Source: Actinomycetota bacterium (GTDB taxonomy: Bacteria > Actinomycetota > Acidimicrobiia > Spongiisociales > UBA5794). From it: a stretch of DNA of 33,334 nt. The stretch's first letter is position 1. Each line of letters begins with the position of its first letter. Position numbers and translations under genes: made by a program. The notes beneath the pieces are model-generated. The model was not told the DNA's origin and searched no databases. It saw only the letters and a program-made list of their open reading frames with translations. Shown in pieces: positions 7,790 to 15,271 of the stretch. Where the stretch lies: contig JASJYA010000008.1 in the NCBI GenBank assembly GCA_030125685.1, forward strand, positions 1 through 33,334, read 5' to 3'.

Positions 7790-7818
7790 TTGACAATGTG
7801 CCATCAGTGTGACATGAT
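7790..7818 (+). promoter_or_regulatory. promoter of the RHH-DUF4097 operon
   Basis: TTGACA at 7790-7795, a 17-base spacer, and CATGAT at 7813-7818: a perfect -35 and a 5-of-6-like -10. It is the best sigma-70-type promoter in the window. It is divergent from the thiamine operon promoter 25 bases away. Repeats on top of it (next entry) suggest repression. Confidence 0.7.
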
Positions 7819-7828
7819 GACAATGTCA
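7791..7828. promoter_or_regulatory. operator-like repeats over the promoter
   Basis: TGACAATGT occurs at 7791-7799 (on the -35) and again at 7818-7826 (just past the -10), 27 bases start to start. The right copy also forms an inverted repeat TGACAT-N7-ATGTCA at 7810-7815 and 7823-7828. A protein bound here would block the polymerase. The ribbon-helix-helix protein encoded by the second gene of the operon is a natural candidate, since RHH proteins often bind repeated short sites in their own promoters; that link is inference. Confidence 0.5.
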
Positions 7829-7858
7829 GAACGACATCACAGTGACTGAGGAGGCGCT

Positions 7859-7984
7859 ATGTTGTGGTACAACAGTCCCGAGAGCATCAAGGCAATCCAC
7901 GAAGGGCGGTACAGCTCGTTGGTCGGCGAAGGTAATCGACTCATGCGGCTGATCCGAGCTGACTGTCAAGACACTAACCGGTGA
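7859..7984 (+). CDS. 41-residue protein, first gene of the RHH-DUF4097 operon
   Basis: A short open frame from ATG 7859 to TGA 7982-7984, beginning MLWYNSPESIKAIHEGR and ending LMRLIRADCQDTNR. It has a strong ribosome binding site (GAGGAGG at 7849-7855, correct spacing) and lies 41 bases after a near-consensus promoter, which is the main support. The sequence is mixed and probably one or two short helices, with no membrane segment. I do not recognise it. The next gene starts 22 bases after its stop. It could be a true small protein or a leader peptide. Confidence 0.6.
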   Translation: MLWYNSPESIKAIHEGRYSSLVGEGNRLMRLIRADCQDTNR

Positions 7985-8006
7985 AGTCCAACGATTGGAG
8001 ATTGAA

Positions 8007-8456
8007 ATGGACGTTGAGAGCGTTGTCCAGCAATTTCGACGCAGTGTTGAGGGGCAGCTTGCGATCGCGGGCGATGACCCTGCGTTGGCTGCAGCGGGAG
8101 AGGCTGTGCTCATTGCACTTGAGCCGGCGCTGCGTCAGGCCGCTTCCGCCCTCGCCGAGCAGGCTGCCGCCGAGGTCGCGGCTCAGCTTCCGGACAACAC
8201 GGTTGATGTCGTGTTGAGCGATGGAGAGCCGACCCTTGTCGTGAGACGAACTGGGGATTCTGTGGCAATCAATACCGAGGATCTCGATGCCCGGATGACC
8301 GTTCGTCTCCCCGAAAATCTCAAGGATGATCTCGAAGCCGCAGCGTCCGAACTCGGAGACTCAGTCAATACGTTCGTTGTGAAGGCGCTCGCTGGATCTG
8401 CAGAAGTGCTGAAGCGGTCATCTCGATCGACATTTGAAGGAACCATCGAGACATGA
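8007..8456 (+). CDS. ribbon-helix-helix (HicB-like C-terminus) protein
   Basis: 149 residues from ATG 8007, which has GGAG at 7997-8000; an upstream in-frame TTG at 7995 overlaps that site and is less likely. Residues 1-62 are an alanine-rich helical region. The middle (about 65-90) looks like two beta hairpins (VDVVLSDGEPTLVVRR). The C-terminal part, RMTVRLPENLKDDLEAAASE then LGDSVNTFVVKALAGSA, has the strand-helix-helix pattern of RHH DNA-binding domains as in HicB-type antitoxins and Arc. There is no HicA toxin next to it; its partner is the DUF4097 protein, whose start overlaps its stop (ATGA). Probably a transcription regulator of this operon. Confidence 0.7.
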   Translation: MDVESVVQQFRRSVEGQLAIAGDDPALAAAGEAVLIALEPALRQAASALAEQAAAEVAAQLPDNTVDVVLSDGEPTLVVRRTGDSVAINTEDLDARMTVRLPENLKDDLEAAASELGDSVNTFVVKALAGSAEVLKRSSRSTFEGTIET

Positions 8457-9223
8457 GCGACCGCGAGCACACATTCGAAGTCATTGGACCGCCCCGCATT
8501 GACGTGAGAATCCGATCAGGCGATGTGATTATTCGACCGTCTGACGGAGATACCGTGACCGTGCTGCTCTCGGGCGACACCGAGATTGTTCAAGAGGCAT
8601 CGGTTGAAGCGACGCGCGATTCGGTGTCCATACGGTCTCGATCCCAATCGCGACGATGGTTCTCCAGGGCGATGGATGTATCGATATTCGCGCCGCCCGG
8701 AGGATCGCTTCGCGTCAATCTTGGATCGGGTGACGTGATCGTGCGGATCCCGCTGTCGTTGGTGGATGTGCATGCTGGGGCGGGGGATGTGCGCATTGAT
8801 GACTCTGTTGACGATGTGCGAGTGAAGGTGGCCGCCGGGGACGTGACGATTCGGGAGAAGGTGCGTGATGCTGGGATAGCGTCCGCCAGCGGCGACGTTC
8901 GCGTCCAGGAGGTGGGCGACATCTCCGTCAATACAGCATCGGGTTCAATCCACCTTGGCCTGGTTACCGGCACTGCACGAATCAAGTCAGCTTCGGGTGA
9001 TCTGAAGATCCACGAATTCAGCGGACCGGAGCTCAACGTCACCACGATGAGCGGCGACGCGACCATCGGACTCGGTCCCGGCATGGTCGTCGGTGCAAAG
9101 ATCACCACGATGTCCGGGGAATTGCGCAATCGGATCAAGCCTTCGAACGTGGAGAAGACGCGCAGGATATCGCTCACGGTGAAGTCGCTCAGCGGCGACG
9201 TGACGCTCAGGGCACCCTGGTAG
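8453..9223 (+). CDS. DUF4097-type beta-repeat protein
   Basis: 256 residues with repeated short beta units of the form G-D-V-x-I/V: SGDVIIR, SGDVIVR, AGDVRIDD, AGDVTIRE, SGDVRVQE, SGSIHLG, SGDLKIHE, SGDATIG, SGELRNR, SGDVTLRA. These predict a right-handed beta-helix as in the DUF4097 / 'putative adhesin' family. There is no signal peptide or membrane segment, so despite the family label it should stay in the cytoplasm. The start overlaps the previous stop (ATGA), so the RHH protein and this one are made together. Function is unknown; a sensor or scaffold partner of the RHH protein is possible. Confidence 0.85.
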   Translation: MSDREHTFEVIGPPRIDVRIRSGDVIIRPSDGDTVTVLLSGDTEIVQEASVEATRDSVSIRSRSQSRRWFSRAMDVSIFAPPGGSLRVNLGSGDVIVRIPLSLVDVHAGAGDVRIDDSVDDVRVKVAAGDVTIREKVRDAGIASASGDVRVQEVGDISVNTASGSIHLGLVTGTARIKSASGDLKIHEFSGPELNVTTMSGDATIGLGPGMVVGAKITTMSGELRNRIKPSNVEKTRRISLTVKSLSGDVTLRAPW

Positions 9224-9258
9224 CTACAAGATGTCAGGCATGACTAGCGTTCGCGGTC

Positions 9259-9939
9259 ATGACGATTGATATTTCTGAGTTCGTCGCGGAGCACCAGTTC
9301 GGACCGGCCGCGGGGGAGAAGCGCCCGCTCTTCGTCGCCATTGCGGGAGGCTCCGGTTCCGGCAAGACGACGATTGCTCGTTCTGTGGTCGATCTGGTCG
9401 GCCGCGACAAAGTCGTCTATCTCCAACAGGACGCGTATTACCGCGATCAGGCGCATCTTGCGTTTGAGGATCGCCTGAAGATCAACTACGACCATCCTGA
9501 CTCGATCGAACTCGAGTTGCTCGTCGAACACCTCCAGGCTTTGCGGAACGGTCAGGCGATCGAGCGGCCCATATACGACTTCGAGACCCACACGCGCACG
9601 GATGAGACACTCCTGATTGCGCCCGAGCCTGCGGTGATCGTGGAGGGCATTCTGCTTCTTGCGGACCCGGATCTACGTGACTGCTTCGATGTTCGCGTGT
9701 ACATCGACACCGAACCGGATGTTCGCCTGATGCGCAGAATCCAGCGTGACATTGTCGAACGGGGACGCTCGGTGGAGTCGGTGCTCGCCCAGTACGAAAA
9801 GACGGTCCGTCCGATGCATCATCAGTTTGTTGAGCCGTCGAAGCGGTATGCAGATATCATCATCCCCGAAGGCATCAATACCGGCGCTATTGGAACGGTG
9901 TCTTCGATGATCCGCCACTTCCTCGCACAGCGACGATAA
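9259..9939 (+). CDS. udk: uridine kinase
   Basis: 226 residues. Phosphorylates uridine and cytidine with a nucleoside triphosphate in pyrimidine salvage. Walker A GGSGSGKTT is at 30-38; family landmarks LQQDAYYRD, NYDHPDSIELELL, PIYDFETHTRT, VIVEGILLL and RRIQRDIVERGRS follow in order. Length is usual (about 210-230). The ATG has no clear Shine-Dalgarno; a TAGCGT eight bases upstream could serve a leaderless start. It lies 35 bases after the DUF4097 gene, so read-through from that operon is also possible. It converges with the histidine kinase gene. Confidence 0.93.
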   Translation: MTIDISEFVAEHQFGPAAGEKRPLFVAIAGGSGSGKTTIARSVVDLVGRDKVVYLQQDAYYRDQAHLAFEDRLKINYDHPDSIELELLVEHLQALRNGQAIERPIYDFETHTRTDETLLIAPEPAVIVEGILLLADPDLRDCFDVRVYIDTEPDVRLMRRIQRDIVERGRSVESVLAQYEKTVRPMHHQFVEPSKRYADIIIPEGINTGAIGTVSSMIRHFLAQRR

Positions 9940-9985
9940 CTTGTTTCGTTTCGCGCAGTGCAACGGATACTGGACAGGGCACTAT

Positions 9986-11962
9986 CTAACGATCAACAAC
10001 TCTCTGTTGTGCGTCGTGAGGCGTTCGCCGATCGTGGAGAGCCTCGCTGCTCTCGGGAGAGCGTGCGACCGAGGCGGACTCGACCTCGGGATCGACCGAT
10101 CTCCAGGCAGGGAGCGTCAGTTCGAACAGGCACTCTCCGCCTTCGTATCGGTAGGTGAGCTCCCCGCCCATCAATCGGGCGAGAGTCCTTGACACCGCGA
10201 GTCCCAAGCCCATCGAGCCCGGGATCGCCCCGGCGTTGCGAAGGGTTTCGTACGGTTCGAAGATGAGGTCCAATCCCTCGGCGTCGATGCCCTGCCCGTC
10301 ATCTGTCACGAGGACGCTGACTTTCTGTTTGTCGTGGATTCTGACTTCGATATGCGATCCGCCGTACTTGATCGCGTTCGAGATCAGGTTACGTAGGATC
10401 TGGCGGACGCGCATCGGGTCCCCCGTTGCCTGAGCGGATTTTCCGACGAGGGTGATGCCGGTCGACTGCTCGGACTCCAAGGATTCGATCACCTGGGTCG
10501 CTTGTGCTTTCAGGTTGACAGGTACCTCGACCACCACCAGGCTCCCATCCGCTGAACGTGTGGCGACGAGCAGGTCTTGGATGAGGCTGTCGAGTTCGGA
10601 AGCCTCTCGGGCGATGGCGCCGACCATCTCGACTCGCTCTTCTGCGGAGAAGCCCGATACCTCGTCTCGTAGCAGTTCGGAGTAGCCCACGAGCGTCGTC
10701 AGGGGCGTCCGAAGCTCGTGGGATACGGTTGCAATGAACTGATCCCTGCCGGAGATTAATTTCGTGAGATGATCGGCCATGTCGTTGAATGCTCTTCCGA
10801 GGATGCCGAACTCGTCGCGACCGCCGGGGTCTGCGCGCTGGTCGAGGTCACCGTTAGAAATTGCAGTTGCCACTACGGTGAGTGAACGGGCACGTCTGGC
10901 AAGCTGTCCTCCCAGAGCCCATGCGACCACGAGGCCCACGAGGGCGAGCAGGCCGATCATGACGAACTGGGCCAGGTTTACCCGGGCAGCGGTGCGAAGC
11001 AGTAAGTTCTTAGCCACGATATCTTCGAGCAACAGAGTCTCGAGGTCGTCGAGAGCATCTATCCGGAGCGTTGCCGTCATCCACCATTCTCGAGCGTTGA
11101 GATCCGAGAGATTGTCGGAGAGAGCAGTCTCCCGGAACGCGATGATGTTTGATGAGGCATGGTTCTGTAGCAGCCCCCCTGGCGTGGGCGGGTAGCTGAG
11201 CTTCTCTTGGTAGAGCTCTCGGAGTTCGGGAGTCGCATGATGCAGAAACACGTCGAGGTGTGCATTCTGAGAACCGATCAGGCGGGAGAGACGCGCAAGC
11301 CCATCTCGCGAGAGGCGCCCGGCGGCAATGGCGTGGCCGAGAACCGCTCGCTCCAAGCCGGCTGACTCCGTTGCTTTGGCCAGGGAATTGTACGCCCAGA
11401 TCAGGCTGACGATTTCAGCGTCGGGAGACCATCGCGTGAGCTCGGGTACCAGTTTCAGTAACCCCTCGTTGACAGAGGAGTAGAAGATCAGGCTATCCAG
11501 CTCGTCCGAGTCGAGGCCGCGGACATTCGCCCGATGCGCGTCCAGATTCTCGAGATTGGGAAAGATATCGAGCGGATTGGAGGCTTGAAGCAACGGAGTG
11601 CCGTCATGGAGTTCCAGAGGCTCCAGGAACTGCTCGCCGTCTTGCACGGCGTGCAGGAGCGATTTTGTCAGGAGCGCAGCGCTCTCGTCCGTTCGGAGGT
11701 ACTGCTCCTCCAGTTGGTCTCCGAAATCGGTTCCTCCTGAACTTAGAAAGCGTGCGCTGAGCCCACGTTCTGTCTGGATCTCGTGCACCAGGTCGCTCGT
11801 TTGCTTGACGATCGGGATCAACTCCCACAGTTCATGCACGTCGTAGAGCACACTTATCCGACCTGAGATCTGAGTAAACAGGACCGCAAGCAGGACAATG
11901 ACCGGGCCCAAAACCATGATTGTCAGCTTCGAACGGATCCCCACCCGTGCAGATACGGTCAC
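9986..11962 (-). CDS. sensor histidine kinase with NIT-type sensory domain
   Basis: 658 residues. TM1 is at about 12-31. A large outside domain (about 45-320) carries the marks of the NIT (nitrate/nitrite-sensing) family: TSDLVHEIQTERGLSARFLSSGG near the start, and later SAGLERAVLGHAIAAGRLS. TM2 is at about 328-352, then HAMP (ISNGDLDQRADPGGRDEFG), HisKA with the phosphorylated His in TVSHELRTPLTT, and HATPase_c (RNLISNAIKYGG, VTDDGQGID, GSMGLGLAVSRTLA). It ends in a charged tail. No response regulator gene is adjacent, so it is an orphan here. The GTG at 11962 overlaps the stop of a 20-residue leader frame. NIT domains are named for nitrate/nitrite, but the ligand is unproven in most members. 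Confidence 0.9.
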   Translation of the reverse strand: MTVSARVGIRSKLTIMVLGPVIVLLAVLFTQISGRISVLYDVHELWELIPIVKQTSDLVHEIQTERGLSARFLSSGGTDFGDQLEEQYLRTDESAALLTKSLLHAVQDGEQFLEPLELHDGTPLLQASNPLDIFPNLENLDAHRANVRGLDSDELDSLIFYSSVNEGLLKLVPELTRWSPDAEIVSLIWAYNSLAKATESAGLERAVLGHAIAAGRLSRDGLARLSRLIGSQNAHLDVFLHHATPELRELYQEKLSYPPTPGGLLQNHASSNIIAFRETALSDNLSDLNAREWWMTATLRIDALDDLETLLLEDIVAKNLLLRTAARVNLAQFVMIGLLALVGLVVAWALGGQLARRARSLTVVATAISNGDLDQRADPGGRDEFGILGRAFNDMADHLTKLISGRDQFIATVSHELRTPLTTLVGYSELLRDEVSGFSAEERVEMVGAIAREASELDSLIQDLLVATRSADGSLVVVEVPVNLKAQATQVIESLESEQSTGITLVGKSAQATGDPMRVRQILRNLISNAIKYGGSHIEVRIHDKQKVSVLVTDDGQGIDAEGLDLIFEPYETLRNAGAIPGSMGLGLAVSRTLARLMGGELTYRYEGGECLFELTLPAWRSVDPEVESASVARSPESSEALHDRRTPHDAQQRVVDR

Positions 11963-12021
11963 CTCGGCCTCTGTCGGATCGCGGTGGTCCGATCACGGTG
12001 CCGCTGTTTCACCCCGAACAT
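11959..12021 (-). CDS. 20-residue leader ORF coupled to the histidine kinase
   Basis: ATG at 12021 with a strong ribosome site (GAAGGAGG, 5-6 bases before), reading MFGVKQRHRDRTTAIRQRPR and ending in a TGA that overlaps the kinase's GTG (GTGA). The kinase itself has no good Shine-Dalgarno, so its translation probably depends on ribosomes finishing this frame. The peptide is very basic and unlike any protein I know. Alternatively the ribosome site and ATG are by chance and the kinase starts elsewhere, but no other in-frame start lies upstream. Confidence 0.5.
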   Translation of the reverse strand: MFGVKQRHRDRTTAIRQRPR

Positions 12022-12208
12022 CACGCCTCCTTCGTTGCTTGACCAGTCTTTTTCGTGTTCGTTGTGCCTCCCCCGGTATTATCGGCATAACGGTCGAGGG
12101 TCTGAGGTCTTTTTATCGGTTCTGTAGGTGTCGCGAAACCCCTCCCGATCGGTCGAAGGACAGACCCCGGGATCAGGGCTGGTAGCCGAAAACCGAGGTC
12201 CGTCTCTG

Positions 12209-12252
12209 TTCTCAGATCTCATTTCTCAGATTTTCTCCGGCATCCGGCATCT
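12209..12252. repeat. short tandem repeats downstream of ychF
   Basis: TTCTCAGAT occurs at 12209-12217 and 12223-12231 (14-base period), followed by CCGGCAT twice in a row (12237 on). A similar 14-base doublet lies at 30890. The remaining bases between the kinase leader and ychF (12022-12208) show no gene or riboswitch I can recognise. Confidence 0.5.
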
Positions 12253-12254
12253 GG

Positions 12255-13346
12255 CTAAACATTAAATCTGAAGCGGATCAGGTCTCCCTCGGCGACGATG
12301 TACTCCCTACCCTCGACCCGTAGCTTGCCTGCGTCCCTTGTTCCGGCTTCACCGTTGAACTCGATATAGTCGTCGTAGCCGATGACCTCCGCCTTGATGA
12401 AGCCCCTTTCGAAGTCGGTGTGGATGACACCGGCGGCCTGAGGCGCCCTCGACCCCCGGCGGATGGACCAGGCCCTGGCCTCCTTCTCGCTTGTGGTGAA
12501 GAAGGTGAGGAGCCCAAGCAGATCATATGTGGCGCGGATGACTTTGTGAAGCCCAGGTTCGTTGAGTCCATATTCGGTAAGCATCTCATCGCGATCCGAG
12601 GTTGTGAGTGCAGACAGCTCGGCCTCCAACGCACCCGAAATCACGACGAGCCCGGAACCCTCACCGATTGCGAGTTCGCGCACGTCGTCAACCATTGCAT
12701 TGTCATCCAGACCATCCTCGGCGACGTTGGCTATGTAGAGCGTTGGCTTTGCCGTTAACAGAAAGAGGTTCCGCAGGATGCTGTGCTCGGCGTCGTTGTA
12801 CGCGAGCGTGCGGGCGGGAAGGCCGTCAGAGAGGTGCCGTTCGAGACGTTCGAGGATCGGTACGGCCGCCTGGGCAGCCTTGTCGCCCGAGCGAGCCTTG
12901 CGGTTCTGCTTGTCGAGGGAGCGCGTCACGGTTTCGAGATCGGCGAGTGCGAGCTCAGTGGCGACGGTGGTGATATCTTCGACTGGATCGATCCTCCCAT
13001 CGACGTGGACCACGTTGTCATCTTCGAAGCACCGCACGATGTGGGCGATCGCGTCCGTCTCGCGGATGTGACTGAGGAAGCGGTTGCCGAGGCCTTCTCC
13101 CTCTGAGGCGCCGGCGACGAGTCCTGCGATGTCCACGAACTCGACGACGTTCGGAACGGTCCTCTTGGGATGCACGATGTCTGCGATCGCGCCCAGGCGG
13201 GGGTCGGGAACCGTCGCGATGCCGTTGTTCGGATCGATAGTCGTAAACGGGTAGTTCTCAGCAGCGATCGAACCGCCGGTGAGTGCGTTGAACAGCGTCG
13301 ATTTGCCAACGTTTGGCAGGCCGACAATTCCGCACTTGATTCCCAT
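12255..13346 (-). CDS. ychF: redox-regulated ATPase / ribosome-binding GTPase-family protein YchF
   Basis: 363 residues from ATG 13346, exactly the usual size of YchF/OLA1. Obg-family ATPase that binds ribosomes. Landmarks: GLPNVGKSTLFNALT (P-loop, residues 8-22), NYPFTTIDPN (G2 region), VEFVDIAGLVAGAS (Walker B/G3), the family NVAE segment in YIANVAEDGLD, which replaces the usual NKxD and goes with ATP preference, and a C-terminal TGS-like domain ending VAEGDLIRFRFNV. GGAG lies six bases before the ATG. An earlier in-frame start at 13415 would add an unconserved extension. Divergent from the hydratase gene. Confidence 0.95.
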   Translation of the reverse strand: MGIKCGIVGLPNVGKSTLFNALTGGSIAAENYPFTTIDPNNGIATVPDPRLGAIADIVHPKRTVPNVVEFVDIAGLVAGASEGEGLGNRFLSHIRETDAIAHIVRCFEDDNVVHVDGRIDPVEDITTVATELALADLETVTRSLDKQNRKARSGDKAAQAAVPILERLERHLSDGLPARTLAYNDAEHSILRNLFLLTAKPTLYIANVAEDGLDDNAMVDDVRELAIGEGSGLVVISGALEAELSALTTSDRDEMLTEYGLNEPGLHKVIRATYDLLGLLTFFTTSEKEARAWSIRRGSRAPQAAGVIHTDFERGFIKAEVIGYDDYIEFNGEAGTRDAGKLRVEGREYIVAEGDLIRFRFNV

Positions 13347-13415
13347 GGATGACTCCGAACGTAGGTCGCGATGGTCGCGCGACCGGTAGCGTAGGTGGAG
13401 ACTAAAGGAGGTCAC

Positions 13416-14180
13416 GTGGGAGTCACGATTGAACGAAACGCAACGGTGGGAACGGTTGTGATTGACCGACCTGCGGTGAGGAACGCTGTTGACGGGCGTA
13501 CTGCCGAGGCGCTGTACGGCGCATTCTTAGAGCTTGACCACGACGATTCGATCTCCGTGTGTGTGCTGTGGGGGAGTGGCGGAACGTTCTGCTCGGGCGC
13601 GGATATGCGTGCCATCGGTTCTGACCAGACGCACAGGCTCGAAGCCGACGGTCATGGCCCTATGGGGCCGACACGCCTCGCCATGTCAAAACCGGTTATC
13701 GCAGCGATTGAGGGCCATGCTGTTGCAGGCGGCCTGGAATTGGCTCTCTGGTGTGACCTGCGTGTCGGTTCTGAGATGAGCGTGTTCGGCGTTCTCTGTC
13801 GGCGTTGGGGAGTGCCCCTCATTGACGGCGGAACGGTGCGACTACCACAGATAGTCGGCGTTGGGCACGCAATGGACATGATCCTGACGGGCCGCGAGGT
13901 ATCTGCGCGTGAAGCGAAGGACATCGGGCTCATCAACCGCATCGTTCCCGAGGGATCCGCCCGCAAGGAAGCTGAAGCGCTCGCGAGGACTATCGCGGCG
14001 TTCCCGCAGATCTGTCTTCGTTCTGATCGACGTGCGTTGCGCGAAGGCGTCGGAGCACCGACCGATGAAGCGATGCGCCGGGAGTTCGAACTGGGGATGG
14101 AGACGATTGCTTCAGGTGAGACGATGGCGGGCGTTGAGCGGTTCAGAGACGGCCATGGCCGTAACGGAGCGCCCGAGTAG
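13416..14180 (+). CDS. enoyl-CoA hydratase/isomerase family protein
   Basis: 254 residues from GTG 13416, preceded by AAAGGAGG at 13403-13410; an in-frame GTG at 13395 lies ahead of that site and is less likely. Crotonase-fold motifs: ADMRAIG after SGGTFCSGAD (oxyanion hole), KPVIAAIEGHAVAGGLELALWCD, and the C-terminal A-K-D-I-G-L-INRIVPEG. The acid pair of the classic hydratase is not clear: the second site reads FGVLCRRWGVPLIDGGTVRLP, with D in place of the usual glutamate region, as in many uncharacterised paralogues. The substrate and exact reaction cannot be set. Confidence 0.88.
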   Translation: MGVTIERNATVGTVVIDRPAVRNAVDGRTAEALYGAFLELDHDDSISVCVLWGSGGTFCSGADMRAIGSDQTHRLEADGHGPMGPTRLAMSKPVIAAIEGHAVAGGLELALWCDLRVGSEMSVFGVLCRRWGVPLIDGGTVRLPQIVGVGHAMDMILTGREVSAREAKDIGLINRIVPEGSARKEAEALARTIAAFPQICLRSDRRALREGVGAPTDEAMRREFELGMETIASGETMAGVERFRDGHGRNGAPE

Positions 14181-14209
14181 GTCGCGAAAACCGCTCTCTA
14201 ACCCGCGAA

Positions 14210-14215
14210 TATGAT
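14210..14215 (+). promoter_or_regulatory. possible -10 of the Tad operon
   Basis: TATGAT about 140 bases ahead of the first gene of the pilus operon. No good -35. If used it gives a long 5' leader holding the palindrome and direct repeat of the next entry. Confidence 0.35.
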
Positions 14216-14216
14216 C

Positions 14217-14257
14217 CGGTGAGACGCGATTTGTCTCGGTGAGACGCGAATCGCGTC
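14217..14257. repeat. palindrome and direct repeat ahead of the Tad operon
   Basis: CGGTGAGACGCGA occurs twice (14217-14229 and 14238-14250). The second copy continues into a perfect 7-1-7 palindrome, GACGCGA-A-TCGCGTC, at 14243-14257; the first forms GAGAC-N7-GTCTC. TCGCGAAA also occurs on both sides. There is no T-tract, so this is more likely an operator or leader hairpin than a terminator for the hydratase gene, but both are possible. Confidence 0.55.
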
Positions 14258-14357
14258 GCTGTGTCGCGAAACATCTCGGCACATCCCCCTTGCTCCACAG
14301 CCGTCTATCGAGTTCGCTCTGAATAGGGAAGAAGACTGGCGCGACTGAGGGAGCGAG

Positions 14358-14657
14358 ATGGATCCGTTCAGCCACCCCGACCTTGAACAGCTCGGGCGCG
14401 CTCTGCGCGACCGTCTCGATGAGACGCTCGACGCTGAACAGAGCGCAGCCCGATCGGCTGCGCTGCGCAGGCGCACGCTCCGAGATCGGCTCATAGAGTC
14501 TGAGGATCGTGGCGAGGACGTGGTCCTCGGTGGGTCGGATGGCCAAGTGTACCGCGGCGCTGTGACGGCCGTCGGGATTGACCACGTCGTTCTTCGGGAA
14601 TCCGGTCGCGAGCGATTTGTGGCTCTCGCCCACGTCGTGTCGATGGAGGCGCGCTGA
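14358..14657 (+). CDS. small protein at the head of the Tad operon
   Basis: 99 residues. The N-terminal half is a highly charged helix (HPDLEQLGRALRDRLDETLD, then many R/A). The C-terminal half (about 53-95) alternates strands: DVVLGGSDGQVYRGAVTAVG then DHVVLRESGRERFVALAHV. This resembles a small SH3/Sm-like barrel. Similar small proteins are often found ahead of CpaB in actinobacterial Tad loci; I have no function for it. A GGGAG lies before the ATG, and its TGA overlaps the cpaB ATG (TGATG), so it is translated with the pilus genes. Confidence 0.7.
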   Translation: MDPFSHPDLEQLGRALRDRLDETLDAEQSAARSAALRRRTLRDRLIESEDRGEDVVLGGSDGQVYRGAVTAVGIDHVVLRESGRERFVALAHVVSMEAR

Positions 14658-15271
14658 TGGCGCTTCTCGTCCGAGTGAGGGAGATCTCACTTCCAGCGGT
14701 TGACAGGCGGATGATCATCGGCGCCGTCCTGGCCGCGATAGCAGCCCTTGGTGTGCTCCAGTTGACACAACCACCAGAGCGCATCCCGATTCTCGTCGCA
14801 GGTTCCGAACTCGTGGCGGGCAGGCCGCTCGCTGAGCTTGACGTCGAAGTGCGATATGTCGAGTCTGCAGTCGGGCTTGTGATGGGTGACACGCTCGGTG
14901 ATCTCGGCGCATGGTCGCTGCGCGTGCCTCTCCAAGAAGGAGAGCCGCTCGTGGCGTCGCTCCTGCGTCCGCCTGAGCTCGTAGCGTCTCCAAATGTCAT
15001 CGCTCTCTCCCTCGACGGCGCGCATGCCGTTCTCGGAAGGCTCACAGCGGGGGACCGAGTCGACGTGTACGTGACCCACGACACCTTCGACAGTGAGCCG
15101 ACAACTCGACTCCTTGCGGCGAGTGTGTATGTCGTGGATGCGACGGTGTCTGAGCCCAATGTCAACCGAGGTCGCGTCAACATCCTGCTGGCTGTCGACG
15201 GGTCGTTAGCGGCTCAGATCGTGTCTGGTTCGCGTACCGGTGCCATCGACCTTGTGCGGTTGGCGCCGTGA
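14657..15271 (+). CDS. cpaB: CpaB/RcpC-like SAF-domain pilus protein
   Basis: 204 residues. One membrane segment near 19-38 (MIIGAVLAAIAALGVLQLTQ), then an outside SAF domain with the usual order: PILVAGSELVAGRPLAELDVEVR, VPLQEGEPLVASLL, and a long C-terminal part with VIALSLDG..AVLGRLTAGDRVDVYVTHD typical of CpaB. In diderms it works with the secretin; in single-membrane bacteria it probably binds the wall near the pilus. Overlaps the genes on both sides. Confidence 0.82.
   Translation: MALLVRVREISLPAVDRRMIIGAVLAAIAALGVLQLTQPPERIPILVAGSELVAGRPLAELDVEVRYVESAVGLVMGDTLGDLGAWSLRVPLQEGEPLVASLLRPPELVASPNVIALSLDGAHAVLGRLTAGDRVDVYVTHDTFDSEPTTRLLAASVYVVDATVSEPNVNRGRVNILLAVDGSLAAQIVSGSRTGAIDLVRLAP

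Noticed and set aside
8007-8456. HicAB toxin-antitoxin pair
   Set aside because: The RHH tail is HicB-like, but the protein is not a usual HicB and neither neighbour resembles the HicA toxin.
12022-12254. Riboswitch (c-di-GMP or cobalamin type) in the gap between ychF and the kinase leader
   Set aside because: I compared both strands with the remembered conserved cores and found no match; only short repeats are present.
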